The notes under the pieces were generated by a model that had not been told where the DNA came from, did not search any database, and saw nothing but the letters and a program-made list of their open reading frames with translations. Position numbers and translations under genes: made by a program. This document shows positions 44,113 to 53,856 of a DNA stretch of 64,000 bases, piece after piece. Positions within the stretch are counted from its first letter, which is position 1; every line of letters starts with the position of its first letter. The stretch covers positions 124,001 through 188,000 of the forward strand of contig NZ_JAJFEQ010000010.1 of assembly GCF_020707265.1 (NCBI RefSeq), in the 5' to 3' direction. Source of the DNA: Massilia sp. IC2-477 (lineage in GTDB: Bacteria > Pseudomonadota > Gammaproteobacteria > Burkholderiales > Burkholderiaceae_D).

Positions 44113-45204
44113 TCAGACGTTGAACAGGAAGTTCAGCACATCGCCATCCTTGACGATGTAGTCCTTGCCTTCCGCGCGCATCTTGCCCGCTTCCTTGGCG
44201 CCGGCTTCGCCCTTGTAGGCGATGTAGTCGTCGAAAGCGATGGTCTGGGCGCGGATGAAGCCGCGTTCGAAGTCGGTGTGGATCACGCCCGCCGCCTGCG
44301 GTGCGGTGGCGCCGACCTTGACGGTCCAGGCACGCACTTCCTTCACGCCGGCGGTGAAGTAGGTCTGCAGGCCCAGCAGCGAGTATGCGGCGCGGATCAG
44401 GCGGTCGAGACCTGGCTCTTCCATGCCCATGTCAGCCAGGAAGTCCTTCTTGTCGGCGTCGTCCATCTCGGCGATTTCCGATTCGATGGCGGCTGAAATC
44501 GCCACGATCGGCGCATTCTGCTTCTTGGCGAATTCGGTCAGCTTGTCGAGCAGCGGGTTGTTGGTGAAGCCGGTGTCGGATACGTTGGCCACGTACATGG
44601 CCGGCTTTGCCGTGATCAGGTGCAGTTCGCGGATCAGGGCCATTTCTTCGGCGTCCAGACCCATCGTGCGCACCGGCTGGCCTTCGTTCAGGTGCGGCAG
44701 CATGCGCTCGCACATCGCCACCAGCTTGGCGGCATCCTTGTCGCCCGAACGCGCCTTCTTGTTCTCGCGGTGGATCGCCTTCTCGACGGCGCCCAGGTCG
44801 GCCAGCGCCAGCTCGGTCTGGATCACTTCGATGTCGTCGATCGGGCTGACCTTGCCGGCCACGTGCACGACGTTGTCGTCTTCGAAGCAACGCACCACGT
44901 TGACGATGGCGTCGGTCTCGCGGATGTGCGACAGGAACTGGTTGCCCAGGCCCTCGCCTTTCGACGCGCCGGCCACCAGGCCCGCGATGTCGACGAACTC
45001 GACGATCGCCGGCACGATGCGCTCGGGCTTGACGATACCGGCCAGCTGCTGCATGCGCGGATCCGGCACCTCGACCACGCCGACATTCGGCTCGATGGTG
45101 CAGAACGGGTAGTTCTCAGCCGGGATGCCGGCCTTGGTCAGGGCGTTGAACAGGGTGGACTTGCCGACGTTCGGCAGGCCGACGATGCCGCATTGGAGGC
45201 TCAT
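44113..45204 (-). CDS. ychF: Redox-regulated ATPase YchF
   Basis: This 363-aa Obg-family P-loop protein (GLPNVGKST, 9-17; the NKxE replacement favours ATP) is a universally conserved ribosome- and stress-associated ATPase. The C-terminal TGS domain ends [14 protein letters not shown]. The start at ATG 45204 follows AAAGAG. It is usually next to pth in this family; here pth lies about 4 kb away. Confidence 0.95.
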   Translation of the reverse strand: MSLQCGIVGLPNVGKSTLFNALTKAGIPAENYPFCTIEPNVGVVEVPDPRMQQLAGIVKPERIVPAIVEFVDIAGLVAGASKGEGLGNQFLSHIRETDAIVNVVRCFEDDNVVHVAGKVSPIDDIEVIQTELALADLGAVEKAIHRENKKARSGDKDAAKLVAMCERMLPHLNEGQPVRTMGLDAEEMALIRELHLITAKPAMYVANVSDTGFTNNPLLDKLTEFAKKQNAPIVAISAAIESEIAEMDDADKKDFLADMGMEEPGLDRLIRAAYSLLGLQTYFTAGVKEVRAWTVKVGATAPQAAGVIHTDFERGFIRAQTIAFDDYIAYKGEAGAKEAGKMRAEGKDYIVKDGDVLNFLFNV

Positions 45205-45442
45205 GGGAACTCTTTCTCTCGTATAGATGCGGAGCGGAAGGAAGCCCGGCTCCAAAACCCCACATTGTAACCGGGGACGCTATTGGTTGCCGAAAAAAAC
45301 GGCGCAGCGTGGACAGGGCGTTGCTGCGCGAACGCCACGGCTGCCTACCTCTTGAGAGGAAAGGCCAGGGTGCGAGTATTCGTTACTTTCTCACCGGCAT
45401 TTATTGCTAAGATCGTTCAACCGCAGCTTTCTTGTATCCAAC

Positions 45443-46198
45443 ATGCCTACTACCCTGTTTCAGCACCGGCGGCGACATGATGCCGCCCCATTGTTCCTGC
45501 GAAGCCGCGCTCCCGTGAAGCGCTGGCGCAGGGCGCTCCTGTTGGTTGCGGCGCTGGTGCTGGCCTACCTGGCACTGGCAGGCGCCTGGGCCTGGATGGT
45601 GTTCGACGCGGCGCGGGCCGCCGCACCGGTCACCGCGGACGCGCCTCTGTCCACCCGGCAGAGCACCATCCTGCTGCGCGTGGAAGACCCGACCTTCTTC
45701 GAGCATGCAGGCCTGAGCATCGCCCCCGGCCAGGGTGTGGCCACGATCTCGTCGGCGCTGGCGCGCGATCTCTTCCTGGGAGACAGCCGGCTCGATGGCG
45801 CGGGCGGCCTGTTGCAGCGCTTTTATCGCGGCGTGTTCGACTGCTGCAAGCGCATCGACCTGGGGCGCGATGTCATGAGCCTGGTGCTGGACGCCAGGAT
45901 GTCCAAGCAAGAGCAACTGGCGCGTTATGTGGCAACGGTGTACATGGGAACGCACGAGGGCCGGCAGGTGAAGGGGCTGGAGGGGGCGGCGCGCAGCTAC
46001 CTCGGCAAGCCGCTGGCGGCAACGAGCGAAGAAGAATTCGTGAGGCTGGTGGCGATGATCAAGGCCCCGAACGGGTATCACCCGGTGCGCAGTCCGGACG
46101 CGCTGGCGCAGCGCAGCGCCCGTATCCAGTCCTTGCTGGCCGGACGCTGCGCGCCAAAGGGCTGGTTCGATACCGAGTTCATCGATTGCGGGCCCTGA
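45443..46198 (+). CDS. Divergent GT51 (monofunctional transglycosylase-like) protein
   Basis: This protein of about 251 aa has one N-terminal transmembrane helix (about 31-52) and a glycosyltransferase-51 domain. It includes the catalytic motif VEDPTFFEHAGLS (Glu81), LARDLFLG and RMSKQEQLARYVATVYMG...GLEGAARSYLGK. The usual QxxKNL of motif II is changed to ARDLFL, so polymerising activity is doubtful. GT51 enzymes join lipid II into glycan strands in the periplasm. The N-terminus is uncertain; the start could be 45404 or 45443, and no clear ribosome site is seen. The Cys pair FDCCKR is unusual. Confidence 0.7.
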   Translation: MPTTLFQHRRRHDAAPLFLRSRAPVKRWRRALLLVAALVLAYLALAGAWAWMVFDAARAAAPVTADAPLSTRQSTILLRVEDPTFFEHAGLSIAPGQGVATISSALARDLFLGDSRLDGAGGLLQRFYRGVFDCCKRIDLGRDVMSLVLDARMSKQEQLARYVATVYMGTHEGRQVKGLEGAARSYLGKPLAATSEEEFVRLVAMIKAPNGYHPVRSPDALAQRSARIQSLLAGRCAPKGWFDTEFIDCGP

Positions 46199-46207
46199 AC
46201 GGACGGT

Positions 46208-47302
46208 CTAGATCGGCTTGATCAGCGACAGGTCCGGTTTCGCCACAAAAGCCGCCAGTTCGTCGCGCAGGCGCTGCCCTTCTCCCATGGCGCGCTGCCA
46301 GTTGCGGATGCGCTCCTCATGGTCGAGTCCGTAGAACTTGAAGTCGGCGCGGTCCGGCAGTTTGCGGCGCGGCAGGGTACGCAGGAATTCTTCCGAAGGC
46401 GCGACGATCAGCACGTTGTCGAGCCAAGCGCGATGGGCCCGCGCCGCGCGGCGCCACGGGAAGCCCTTGTCGAGCCAGCCCGGAACGATGTGCTGGGTGA
46501 AGTGCGGATACAGCACGATGTCGCCCCTGGTTTCACGCGCGGCGTGCGCATACGGCAGGGCCAGGTGGTAGTCGATGATGCCGCCGTCCCAATAACTGCC
46601 CGGCGGCAGGTCGGCAATGCCCGTCACTGGCTTCATGATGAGCGGCAGCGTGCCCGAGGCCAGCAGGCCGGTCGCCAGGTTCTCGCGCGTCAGGGAAGAA
46701 AAATGGGTGGTGAAGGCGTCGAAACGCTCGCGCAGCCACGGTGCTTGGGCGCGCGCGTCGCCGATCACGACCCGTTCCATCAGGCGGCCGAGCCAGGCGC
46801 GCGAGCAGGCATTGTGCAGCGCCGCCGTCGCAAAGCCGCGCAGTTCGGCGCGCGGGTGCACGGGCGAAGCCAGGCCGCCCTTGCCGCGCACCGTGAGCAG
46901 GTGCAGGCGGTGGTGGGGATGACTCACGATGTCGTCCTCGTGGCCGCGCACGAATTCGCCCAGCAGGCCCTGCACCACCTTGTCGATCTCATGTGGCGTC
47001 GGCTTCCTGCTGGTGTAGCGCTGGCCCGCGTACAGCTCGCCCAGGCGGGCAAACGCTTTGACGGGGTCGCGCTGGCAGGCGGCGGCCATGCGCCAGGCGC
47101 CGATCGAGGACCCGATCAGAATGCGCTCGCGCGGCGCACCCGGCAGCCACTCTCCGAACATCCACTGGTCGAGCGCCTGGAAGATCAGTCCCTTGGGGCC
47201 ACCGGCCGCGGCCGGCACGATGGCGATGTCCTGCGCGCGCAAGCCCTGCGCGCCAATCTGGGCCAGGGCCAATGGCCCGGCGTGGAGTGTGAGTGCCTTC
47301 AT
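46208..47302 (-). CDS. Patatin-like phospholipase
   Basis: This 364-aa protein has a Gly-rich oxyanion loop (AAAGGPKG, 31-38), nucleophile Ser66 in GSSIG and catalytic Asp in WDGGIIDY. Patatins are lipid acyl hydrolases. No signal peptide is seen, so it is probably cytoplasmic. It is divergent from the DUF3857 protein and convergent with the GT51 gene. The substrate is unknown. Confidence 0.87.
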   Translation of the reverse strand: MKALTLHAGPLALAQIGAQGLRAQDIAIVPAAAGGPKGLIFQALDQWMFGEWLPGAPRERILIGSSIGAWRMAAACQRDPVKAFARLGELYAGQRYTSRKPTPHEIDKVVQGLLGEFVRGHEDDIVSHPHHRLHLLTVRGKGGLASPVHPRAELRGFATAALHNACSRAWLGRLMERVVIGDARAQAPWLRERFDAFTTHFSSLTRENLATGLLASGTLPLIMKPVTGIADLPPGSYWDGGIIDYHLALPYAHAARETRGDIVLYPHFTQHIVPGWLDKGFPWRRAARAHRAWLDNVLIVAPSEEFLRTLPRRKLPDRADFKFYGLDHEERIRNWQRAMGEGQRLRDELAAFVAKPDLSLIKPI

Positions 47303-47398
47303 GGGCAAAATTATCGCAGGAAGAGCGCGCTTGCGCTGGCGCAAGGGTGGCGCGAAGCTGCTGCGTAACATGGTCCGGTCGCCTTCGCGGAGCCCGCC

Positions 47399-49255
47399 AT
47401 GCCGGTTCGACTTGCCCTGTTCCTGATCCTGCTTTTCATCGGCGGCCGGCTGCTGGCGAGCGACAACGGGACGGACCGCTCGGTCGTCGTCGAGCGCCAC
47501 TGGCAGCATTTCACGGTGGCGGAAGACGGTTCCTACGTGCTCGACGTCGAGCTGGTCAAAACCATCGTCACCGCATCGGCGGTCGAGCAACATGCGGAGC
47601 AGTACATCAACTACAACGGCTCGCTCGACACGGTCGCGTCCATCGAAGCCTGGACCACCAAGCCCGACGGGCGCCGGGTGCCGGTCGGGCCGCAGCAGAT
47701 CCGCGAGCAGCAAGAGGCGGCGTCAAGCGACGCGCCGATGTTCCAGGACACGCGCCTGAAAGTCGTCATCTTCCCCGGCGTCCAGGCGGGCGACACGCTC
47801 ACCCTGCGCTACAGTGTGCGGCGCCACACGCCGCTGTTTCCTGGCCAGTTCGAAGACTTCACCATAGGCCGCCCCTGGCGCCACAAGGATTTCCGGCTCA
47901 CCTACGACCTGCCCGCCTCGATGCAACTGCAGGCGGACGCGGTCGGCTTCGTGCCGCAGGCCACGGAGAGTGCGCCCGGCAGGCGCCGCTATTCCTGGCG
48001 CTACGTGGACGGCGACAACCAACGCATCGAGCAGGGTTCGGTGAGCTACCTCGACTATGGCCGGCGCCTCGCGGTTTCGACCTTCCCCGACTATGCGGCC
48101 TTCGCCCACGCCTACCATGCGCGCGCCGCGGCAGCATCGCTGCCCGATGCGGCCATCACGAAGCTGGCGGGCGAGATCACGCGCGGCCTCGACGACCCGC
48201 ACGCGCGGGCAAGCGCGCTGTCGGACTGGGTACGGCGCAATATCCGCTACGTCGCGGTCTACCTTGGTCCCGGCGGGGTGGTGCCGCATCCGGCGGCCTC
48301 GGTGCTGGTGAACCGCTACGGGGACTGCAAGGACCACGCCGCGCTGCTGCAGGCCCTGCTGGCGGCAAGCGGCATCCCGTCCAGCGCCGCCCTGGTCAAC
48401 GGCGACGATGCCTATCGCCTGCCGGGCGTGCCGACGCTGGGTGTGCTGAACCACGTGATCGTCTACGTCCCGCAGCTGCAGCTCTTCCTCGACCCGACCG
48501 CCGCGACAGTGGCCGGCGGCTTCCTGCCCCCTGGCCTGCTCGGCAAACCGGTCCTGCTGGCCGATTCCGGCCAGTTCGCCGTCACGCCCGCTTACCAGCC
48601 GGCGCGCAGCCGCACCGCGACGCGCTTCGACATTGCGCGCGACGGCAGCAGCCGTTTTCACGTGCGCCGCACCAGCAGCGGCGCTATTGCAGAACCCTAC
48701 CGCCAGGCGGTGCGCGCCACGCCCCAGGGCGAGCGCGAAGGTTTCGTGCGGCGCATGCTGGCGGGGCTCGGGCAAACCGGCGAAGGCCTGTTCGAGCCGG
48801 GCGAAACGGAAAGTGCGAACGGCGCGCGCGAAGATTACACCCTGACCTTCTCGGGCGCCACCGACGGCTTCGTGCGCCTGCCGGGGCCAGTCGCGCTAGC
48901 GACGACCTACAACTTCTGGGGTGGTTTGGGTGACGCGGTGTTCGAGCTCGGACGCGAGCCCGAACGGCGCCAGGAATTCGTCTGTCCCGCGGTCGACGCC
49001 GAGGACGAGCTGCGCTATGCGCTGCCGCCACGCACCCGGGTGCTCGCGCTGCCCAAGGGTCTGCAGGTAGATGACGGCAGGTTCTTCTACCGCTCGCAGT
49101 ATGCGCGGCAGGGCAATACGGTGCTGGTGAAACGGCGCCTGCAATTCAGGCATACGGCAGCCACCTGCACCCCGGAAGACTATCGGCAAATGCGGCCGGC
49201 GCTCGAGCGCATGATGACCGACCTGCGCGGGCAGGTCGTGGTGCAGGGACGCTAG
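47399..49255 (+). CDS. DUF3857 and transglutaminase-core protein
   Basis: This 618-aa protein has a signal peptide (about 1-20), an N-terminal DUF3857 beta domain (about 35-200) and a transglutaminase-like core with Cys310 in NRYGDCKDHAALL, His near 352 (LNHVIVYV) and Asp near 365 (FLDPTAA). A C-terminal DUF3858-like beta domain completes it. Members are periplasmic or surface proteins of unknown substrate. It is 96 bp from the divergent patatin gene. A family B repeat follows the stop. Confidence 0.87.
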   Translation: MPVRLALFLILLFIGGRLLASDNGTDRSVVVERHWQHFTVAEDGSYVLDVELVKTIVTASAVEQHAEQYINYNGSLDTVASIEAWTTKPDGRRVPVGPQQIREQQEAASSDAPMFQDTRLKVVIFPGVQAGDTLTLRYSVRRHTPLFPGQFEDFTIGRPWRHKDFRLTYDLPASMQLQADAVGFVPQATESAPGRRRYSWRYVDGDNQRIEQGSVSYLDYGRRLAVSTFPDYAAFAHAYHARAAAASLPDAAITKLAGEITRGLDDPHARASALSDWVRRNIRYVAVYLGPGGVVPHPAASVLVNRYGDCKDHAALLQALLAASGIPSSAALVNGDDAYRLPGVPTLGVLNHVIVYVPQLQLFLDPTAATVAGGFLPPGLLGKPVLLADSGQFAVTPAYQPARSRTATRFDIARDGSSRFHVRRTSSGAIAEPYRQAVRATPQGEREGFVRRMLAGLGQTGEGLFEPGETESANGAREDYTLTFSGATDGFVRLPGPVALATTYNFWGGLGDAVFELGREPERRQEFVCPAVDAEDELRYALPPRTRVLALPKGLQVDDGRFFYRSQYARQGNTVLVKRRLQFRHTAATCTPEDYRQMRPALERMMTDLRGQVVVQGR

Positions 49256-49266
49256 TTGGCAGGAAG

Positions 49267-49296
49267 ACCGTCGCACCGGCGAAGGCCGGTGCCCAA
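49267..49296. repeat. Family B palindrome between DUF3857 gene and pth
   Basis: ACCGTCGCACCGGCGAAGG..., 30 bp, is identical to the 28261 copy over most of its length. It lies between two convergent genes. Confidence 0.8.
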
Positions 49297-49322
49297 GTTT
49301 GATGCGACCCGATAGCTTTGGC

Positions 49323-49907
49323 TCAGCTGGTATGCAGCTGCATCATCGCCACATCCATCTTGCCCTCGCAGGCGAGCGGGATGATGCGCAGGGCCTTGTC
49401 GATCGATTCCTCGATCAGGGTCTGCTCTTCACGGCGCGGGCGGTGCAGCACGAAGTCGGCCACGGCCTGCTGCAGGTTCAGGCTGCGCGGATGGCCGATG
49501 CCGAGACGCAGGCGCCAGTATTCCTGGGTGCCCAGCGCGGAGGTGATGTCCTTCAGGCCGTTGTGTCCACCCGAGGAGCCGCCCTTCTTCAGCTTGGCCA
49601 CGCCGGGCAGCATGTCGAGCTCGTCGTGCACGACCAGCACCTCGTCCGGGTTGATCTTGTAGAAGCGCGCTAGCGCGCCGACGGACTGGCCGGAGCGGTT
49701 CATGTAGGTCAGCGGTTCCAGCAGCCAGACTTCATTGCCCGCGATCCGGGTCTTCGCCACCATGGCATTGAAGCGCGACTCGCGCTGCAGGCGGCAGCCC
49801 GGTAGCGAGTTGGCCAGGTTGTCGACCAGCCAGAAGCCGGCATTGTGGCGGGTTTGTTCGTACTCCGGGCCCGGGTTGCCGAGGCCGACGATCAGACGGA
49901 TGGACAT
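49323..49907 (-). CDS. pth: Peptidyl-tRNA hydrolase
   Basis: This 194-aa enzyme recycles peptidyl-tRNA. The catalytic His20 is in [16 protein letters not shown], with Asn10, and Asp in [21 protein letters not shown] binds the substrate. ATG 49907 is standard. It is followed (toward lower coordinates) by the DUF3857 gene on the other strand, and preceded by rplY with a repeat-rich gap of 314 bp. Confidence 0.96.
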   Translation of the reverse strand: MSIRLIVGLGNPGPEYEQTRHNAGFWLVDNLANSLPGCRLQRESRFNAMVAKTRIAGNEVWLLEPLTYMNRSGQSVGALARFYKINPDEVLVVHDELDMLPGVAKLKKGGSSGGHNGLKDITSALGTQEYWRLRLGIGHPRSLNLQQAVADFVLHRPRREEQTLIEESIDKALRIIPLACEGKMDVAMMQLHTS

Positions 49908-49972
49908 GCGCTGTCTACTTTGATTCTGGGAAAAGCAGGATTATCGCTGAAATCGATGGCGGAATGATGTTC

Positions 49973-50141
49973 GTAGGGTGGGCGGCTATACCTCTTGCGG
50001 TGCCAGACCGCAGCGCTCGTGCCGCCCACGCGTTCAAACCACGGTAATGCGGCCCGCGCGTCGATTCACCCTTCGACTGACCGCGTGGGCGGCGCATGCG
50101 TACGGGCGGATCAAGCAGTATGGTGCAGCCGCCCACCCTAC
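49973..50141. repeat. Two long-loop palindromic repeat family A units
   Basis: Unit 1 (49973-50032) and unit 2 (50081-50141, minus sense) keep the ends GTAGGGTGGGCGGC and GCCGCCCACGCG, but their interiors are 35 bp or so instead of 4-6 bp. Unit 1's interior has a nested stem, TTGCGGT/ACCGCAG. They resemble composite or enlarged copies of the family. Confidence 0.75.
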
Positions 50142-50150
50142 GAAAACAAA

Positions 50151-50180
50151 AAACCCGCCGGGCTAGGCCACGGCGGGTTT
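50151..50180 (-). terminator. Terminator after rplY
   Basis: AAACCCGCCG/CGGCGGGTTT (50151-50160 and 50171-50180) forms a 10-bp stem. On the minus strand it is followed by TTTTTTGTTTTC. Confidence 0.9.
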
Positions 50181-50221
50181 TGATTCCAGCAAGCCGCCGA
50201 AGCGGCTGGCCAAGGAAGATC

Positions 50222-50809
50222 TTACTCAGCAGCTGCTTCAGCCGAAGCTGCGCCGCGCGGGATCGAGGTGGTCACCAGGGTCAGGTTCTGGCCGTGGGTC
50301 AGCGCGGTCACGCCTTCCGGCAGGGTCAGGTCGTTCACGTGGATCGACTGGCCGGCTTCCAGCTTGCTCAGGTCGACTTCGATGAACTCCGGCAGTTTGC
50401 CCGGCAGGCAAGCCACGTCCAGTTCGTTGGCGACGTGCGAGATCACAGCGCTGCTCAGCTTGACGGCCGGCGAGATGTCGGCGTTGATGAAGTGCAGGGT
50501 GACCTTGGTGTGGATCGGCTTCGATGCGTCGACGCGCTGGAAGTCAGCGTGCAGGACCAGTTGCTTGTATGCGTGCATCTGGAAGTCGCGCAGCAGGACT
50601 TGCTGGGTCTTTCCTTCGATTTCGAGGTCCAGGATCGAACCGTGGAAAGCTTCTTTCTTGAGCGCGTGGAACAGCGCGTTGCCATCCAGAGCGATCAGTT
50701 GCGGGGCGTCGGCGCCACCGTAGATGATGCCCGGGGTCTGGCCAGCGTTGCGCAGGCGGCGGCTCGCTCCGGTCCCCTGCTGAGTGCGGTTGAATGCGAC
50801 TACTTTCAT
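50222..50809 (-). CDS. rplY: 50S ribosomal protein L25/general stress protein Ctc
   Basis: This 195-aa protein is the long Ctc-type L25, with the 5S-rRNA-binding domain ([20 protein letters not shown]) followed by a C-terminal beta domain. It binds 5S rRNA. The start at 50809 gives the usual MKVVAFNR. It ends Ala/Glu-rich. The neighbours (pth, prs) are the conserved ones. Confidence 0.95.
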   Translation of the reverse strand: MKVVAFNRTQQGTGASRRLRNAGQTPGIIYGGADAPQLIALDGNALFHALKKEAFHGSILDLEIEGKTQQVLLRDFQMHAYKQLVLHADFQRVDASKPIHTKVTLHFINADISPAVKLSSAVISHVANELDVACLPGKLPEFIEVDLSKLEAGQSIHVNDLTLPEGVTALTHGQNLTLVTTSIPRGAASAEAAAE

Positions 50810-50952
50810 GTGAAACTCCAAAAATAAATGGGTCCGAATGCCGGCACAAATGCCAGCCCGGTAACCCAGTGGTGACCGCCCCGCGACCAGGGCAGTCGGA
50901 ACAAGCGCCTTTCAGCGCTCAAGAATTTGATATTTCCGGCGCTGCCGGAAAT

Positions 50953-50980
50953 GTCATCCCGGTGAAGGCCGGGACCCAAG
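50953..50980. repeat. Family B palindrome between prs and rplY
   Basis: The 28-bp unit GTCATCCCGGTGAAGG... has a short GGTGAAGGCC loop. It is a degenerate copy of the family seen elsewhere. Confidence 0.65.
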
Positions 50981-51029
50981 TTATTTGATGCTCGAATGCG
51001 ACAGCATTCGCAAAACCCAAGATGTTACA

Positions 51030-51064
51030 ACGGCGCGCCGGCTATGTCAGCCACGGCGCGCCGT
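51030..51064 (-). terminator. Hairpin after prs
   Basis: ACGGCGCGCC (51030-51039) pairs with GGCGCGCCGT (51055-51064); the inner GGCT/AGCC extends the stem. On the minus strand it ends in TTGTAAC, a weak T-run. It is probably a terminator between prs and rplY. Confidence 0.65.
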
Positions 51065-51083
51065 AAATACGGTGTTTTGTTGC

Positions 51084-52034
51084 TTATTCAGCGAACAGCG
51101 AGATGACCGAGTCGCCCTTGACGATACGCTTGAAGGTCTCGGCCAGCAGCGGAGCACTGGTCAGCTGGCGGATCTTGCCGCAGGCGGCGCCGGCTGCGCT
51201 CAGCGGGATGGTGTCAGTGACGACCAGCTCGTCGAGCGGGGAATTCGAGATACGGTCGATTGCCGGACCCGACAGCACCGGGTGGGTGCAGTAAGCCACG
51301 ACTTTCTTGGCGCCGCGCTCCTTGAGCACTTCGGCAGCCTTGGTCAGGGTGCCGGCGGTGTCGACCATGTCGTCCATGATGACGCAGTTGCGGCCTTCGA
51401 CTTCACCGATGATGTTCATGACTTCCGACACGTTCGCCTTCGGGCGGCGCTTGTCGATGATCGCCAGGTCGCAGCCGAGGCGCTTGGCCAGCGCACGGGC
51501 GCGCACCACGCCGCCGACGTCCGGCGACACGACCAGCAGGTCGTCGTAGTTGCGCTTCTGCAGGTCGCCCAGCAGGATCGGCGATGCGTAGATGTTGTCG
51601 ACCGGGATGTCGAAGAAGCCCTGGATCTGGTCAGCGTGCAGGTCCATGATCAGGACGCGCTCGACGCCGGCTTCTTCCAGCATGTTGGCGACAACCTTGG
51701 CCGAGATCGCGACGCGCGCCGAGCGCGGGCGGCGGTCCTGGCGGGCGTAGCCGAAGTAAGGGATGGCGGCAGTGATGCGGCCGGCCGATGCGCGCTTGAG
51801 CGCGTCCACCATCAGGATGATTTCCATCAGGTTGTCATTGGTCGGAGCGCAGGTCGATTGCAGGACGAAGACGTCCTTGCCGCGCACGTTCTCGTTGATC
51901 TCGACCATGACTTCGCCGTCCGAGAATTTCGAGACGACTGCTTTGCCGAGTGGAATGCCGAGGTTCTTAGCGACCCCCTCTGCTAGTGCCGGATTGGCGT
52001 TGCCGGTAAAAACCATCAGGTTTTCGTAAGCCAT
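51084..52034 (-). CDS. prs: Ribose-phosphate pyrophosphokinase
   Basis: This 316-aa enzyme makes PRPP from ribose-5-phosphate and ATP. Landmarks are the N-terminal [18 protein letters not shown], the signature [14 protein letters not shown] and the PRPP loop [14 protein letters not shown]. Start at 52034 ([12 protein letters not shown]); a longer frame is not conserved. It is downstream of tRNA-Gln, as in many betaproteobacteria. Confidence 0.97.
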   Translation of the reverse strand: MAYENLMVFTGNANPALAEGVAKNLGIPLGKAVVSKFSDGEVMVEINENVRGKDVFVLQSTCAPTNDNLMEIILMVDALKRASAGRITAAIPYFGYARQDRRPRSARVAISAKVVANMLEEAGVERVLIMDLHADQIQGFFDIPVDNIYASPILLGDLQKRNYDDLLVVSPDVGGVVRARALAKRLGCDLAIIDKRRPKANVSEVMNIIGEVEGRNCVIMDDMVDTAGTLTKAAEVLKERGAKKVVAYCTHPVLSGPAIDRISNSPLDELVVTDTIPLSAAGAACGKIRQLTSAPLLAETFKRIVKGDSVISLFAE

Positions 52035-52175
52035 GGAGGGAATCCCAAGAGAATGCGTCGATACTTGAAAAACAATCAGCCGGATGAACCGGCTGATTAG
52101 CTTGTGGATGCAGGCCGAACGCTGCACCGCTTTTCTTCCCGCTGGAGGATCATGCCTCGACAGCCGGGAAAACTT

Positions 52176-52252
52176 TGGCAGGGGAACAAGGATTCGAACC
52201 TTGGTATGCCGGAATCAAAATCCGGTGCCTTAACCAGCTTGGCGATTCCCCT
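52176..52252 (-). tRNA. tRNA-Gln (anticodon UUG)
   Basis: The minus strand folds as a cloverleaf. The acceptor stem is AGGGGAA/TTCCCCT, the anticodon arm is CCGGATTTTGATTCCGG with anticodon TTG, and the T-arm has the TTCGAATC loop. The encoded CCA end is at 52176-52178. It sits between ispE and prs, the usual place in the class. Confidence 0.95.
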
Positions 52253-52319
52253 ACACGACTGAACTGCTTGCCGTTACATTCTACGTATTTTAACGTCTAA
52301 CGTCGCGACAGGCAAAATT

Positions 52320-53219
52320 TTATTCTATAACTGCTTGATTCTGCAAGAGCGATTTCATCGGGTGGCTCGCCAGCGAATGCGCTTTCCACGCTTTCCATTT
52401 CTCGGGCACCTGTGCCAGAACCTGGTCCGCATCGCGCTCGCTGGAGAAGGCACAAAACACACATGCCCCCGAGCCAGTCATCCTGGCATCGCCGTAGCTG
52501 CTTAACCATTCGACCGCCTCTGCTACCGGCGGGAACAGGCGTTCAGCCACGTCCTGCAAATCATTTTTCCCGAAGCCAATCTGCTTGCCTGAAACAGCAA
52601 GGCTGCTGGAAAAGTCCGCTATTGTAACGGGCTTTGTATTCCTCGTCAAATCGGGCGCGGAAAAGATGGCGGGGGTCGGTACCGCAACGCCCGGTTCCAG
52701 CACCACGTACCAGCAGTCTGGCCCTTGTACCGCCTGCAGCGCCTCCCCTACCCCTTCGGCGAAGGCCGTCTCGCCGAACAGGAAGAACGGAATGTCGGCC
52801 CCCAGCGGCAAGCCCAGGTCCATCAACTCCTGCTGCGTCAAGCCGGCCTGCCACAGCTGGTTCGCCGCCATCAACGCGGTAGCCGCATCCGAGGATCCGC
52901 CACCCAGCCCGCCGCCCATCGGCAGGATCTTCTCGATTGCGACATCGATCCCCGGCGGCAGGCGGCCGTGACGGCGCGCGTACTCCGCCTGCAGCAGGCG
53001 TAGGGCGCGTACGATCAGGTCCTGCTCTTCCGGCACGCCGGGCACGCTGGTGGTGCGCACGATGCGCTCGTCGTCGCGCAGGTCGAAGTGCAGGGTGTCG
53101 CCGTGGTCGATCAGCTGGAACACGCTTTGCAGCAGGTGGTAGCCGTCGGCGCGGCGGCCGGTCACGTGCAGGAACAGGTTGAGCTTGGCCGGAGCCGGGC
53201 AATCTTGCAGCGAACGCAT
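52320..53219 (-). CDS. ispE: 4-diphosphocytidyl-2-C-methyl-D-erythritol kinase
   Basis: This 299-aa GHMP kinase is in the MEP isoprenoid pathway. The ATP-binding motif is PMGGGLGGGSSDAATAL, with an N-terminal PAKLNLFLHVTGRRADGYH segment. The start at ATG 53219 overlaps or abuts the lolB end; a TTG at 53231 is rejected. It is translationally close to lolB. Confidence 0.95.
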   Translation of the reverse strand: MRSLQDCPAPAKLNLFLHVTGRRADGYHLLQSVFQLIDHGDTLHFDLRDDERIVRTTSVPGVPEEQDLIVRALRLLQAEYARRHGRLPPGIDVAIEKILPMGGGLGGGSSDAATALMAANQLWQAGLTQQELMDLGLPLGADIPFFLFGETAFAEGVGEALQAVQGPDCWYVVLEPGVAVPTPAIFSAPDLTRNTKPVTIADFSSSLAVSGKQIGFGKNDLQDVAERLFPPVAEAVEWLSSYGDARMTGSGACVFCAFSSERDADQVLAQVPEKWKAWKAHSLASHPMKSLLQNQAVIE

Positions 53220-53227
53220 CCCTGGCC

Positions 53228-53821
53228 TCAAGCCTGCGCCGGGTTGACGATGATGCGGATCGACAGGTCCTGGATGTCGCCGCTTGCTGCGCGCGTCGCG
53301 TAGATTACGCGCGGCACCGGCTGGGCGGCATTCGCGTCATGCCATTCGACGAAACGCAGGCGCCAGCCGTCCTGGGTGCTCACCTCGTTGCGCGCCGGCG
53401 AAGCGCTGAAGCGCTGCCCCTGCGCGTCCACCGCATACCCTTGCAGCCAGTCGCGCAGGCCGGACACCGGCAGCGGCCAGCCCAGGATGCGCTGGGTCAG
53501 GCTGTCGATATTTGCCTCGGTGATGGGCGCGCGGCCGGCCTGGGTCAGCGTGGCCGACTGCGGCGTCACGCTGATGGTGGCCACCGTCTGGCCCAGCGGA
53601 CCGGTGAGCGTGACGTCCACGTTGCCGGGACGCTGGGTCCAGTCGAAGCTGCCGGTCAGCGATTCGCCATTGCCGTTCTTCTGGTAATTGACCGACAGGC
53701 GCCCGTCCAGGTCGATGGTGTCGCGGTAAGCGCCCACGGTGGCGACATTGTTGCTGGTGGTGGCACAGCCAGCCAGGGTAGCGGCGAGGACGAGCAGGCT
53801 CAGGCGTCGGGTAATCGGCAT
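53228..53821 (-). CDS. lolB: Outer-membrane lipoprotein insertion protein LolB
   Basis: This 197-aa lipoprotein has the lipobox LAGC near residue 19 (LSLLVLAATLAGC) and a LolB beta-barrel-like domain (DLDGRLSVNYQKNGNGESL). LolB receives lipoproteins from LolA and inserts them into the outer membrane. ATG 53821 is chosen; an in-frame TTG at 53827 is possible. It lies between the TPR lipoprotein gene and ispE, the conserved order. Confidence 0.92.
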   Translation of the reverse strand: MPITRRLSLLVLAATLAGCATTSNNVATVGAYRDTIDLDGRLSVNYQKNGNGESLTGSFDWTQRPGNVDVTLTGPLGQTVATISVTPQSATLTQAGRAPITEANIDSLTQRILGWPLPVSGLRDWLQGYAVDAQGQRFSASPARNEVSTQDGWRLRFVEWHDANAAQPVPRVIYATRAASGDIQDLSIRIIVNPAQA

Positions 53822-53856
53822 CGGCAAAAGGAAGAGATAAGGGAAGCCGAATTATT

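Larger units (their letters stand above)
49908..50221. other. 314-bp gap between pth and rplY
   Basis: It is mostly filled by long-loop family A palindromes (49973-50141) and the rplY terminator (50151-50180). No gene is seen. Confidence 0.8.

Noticed and set aside
45283..45480. Small open frame upstream of the GT51 gene
   Set aside because: It overlaps the GT51 start in another frame, has no recognisable domain and follows only A-rich, non-specific sequence.
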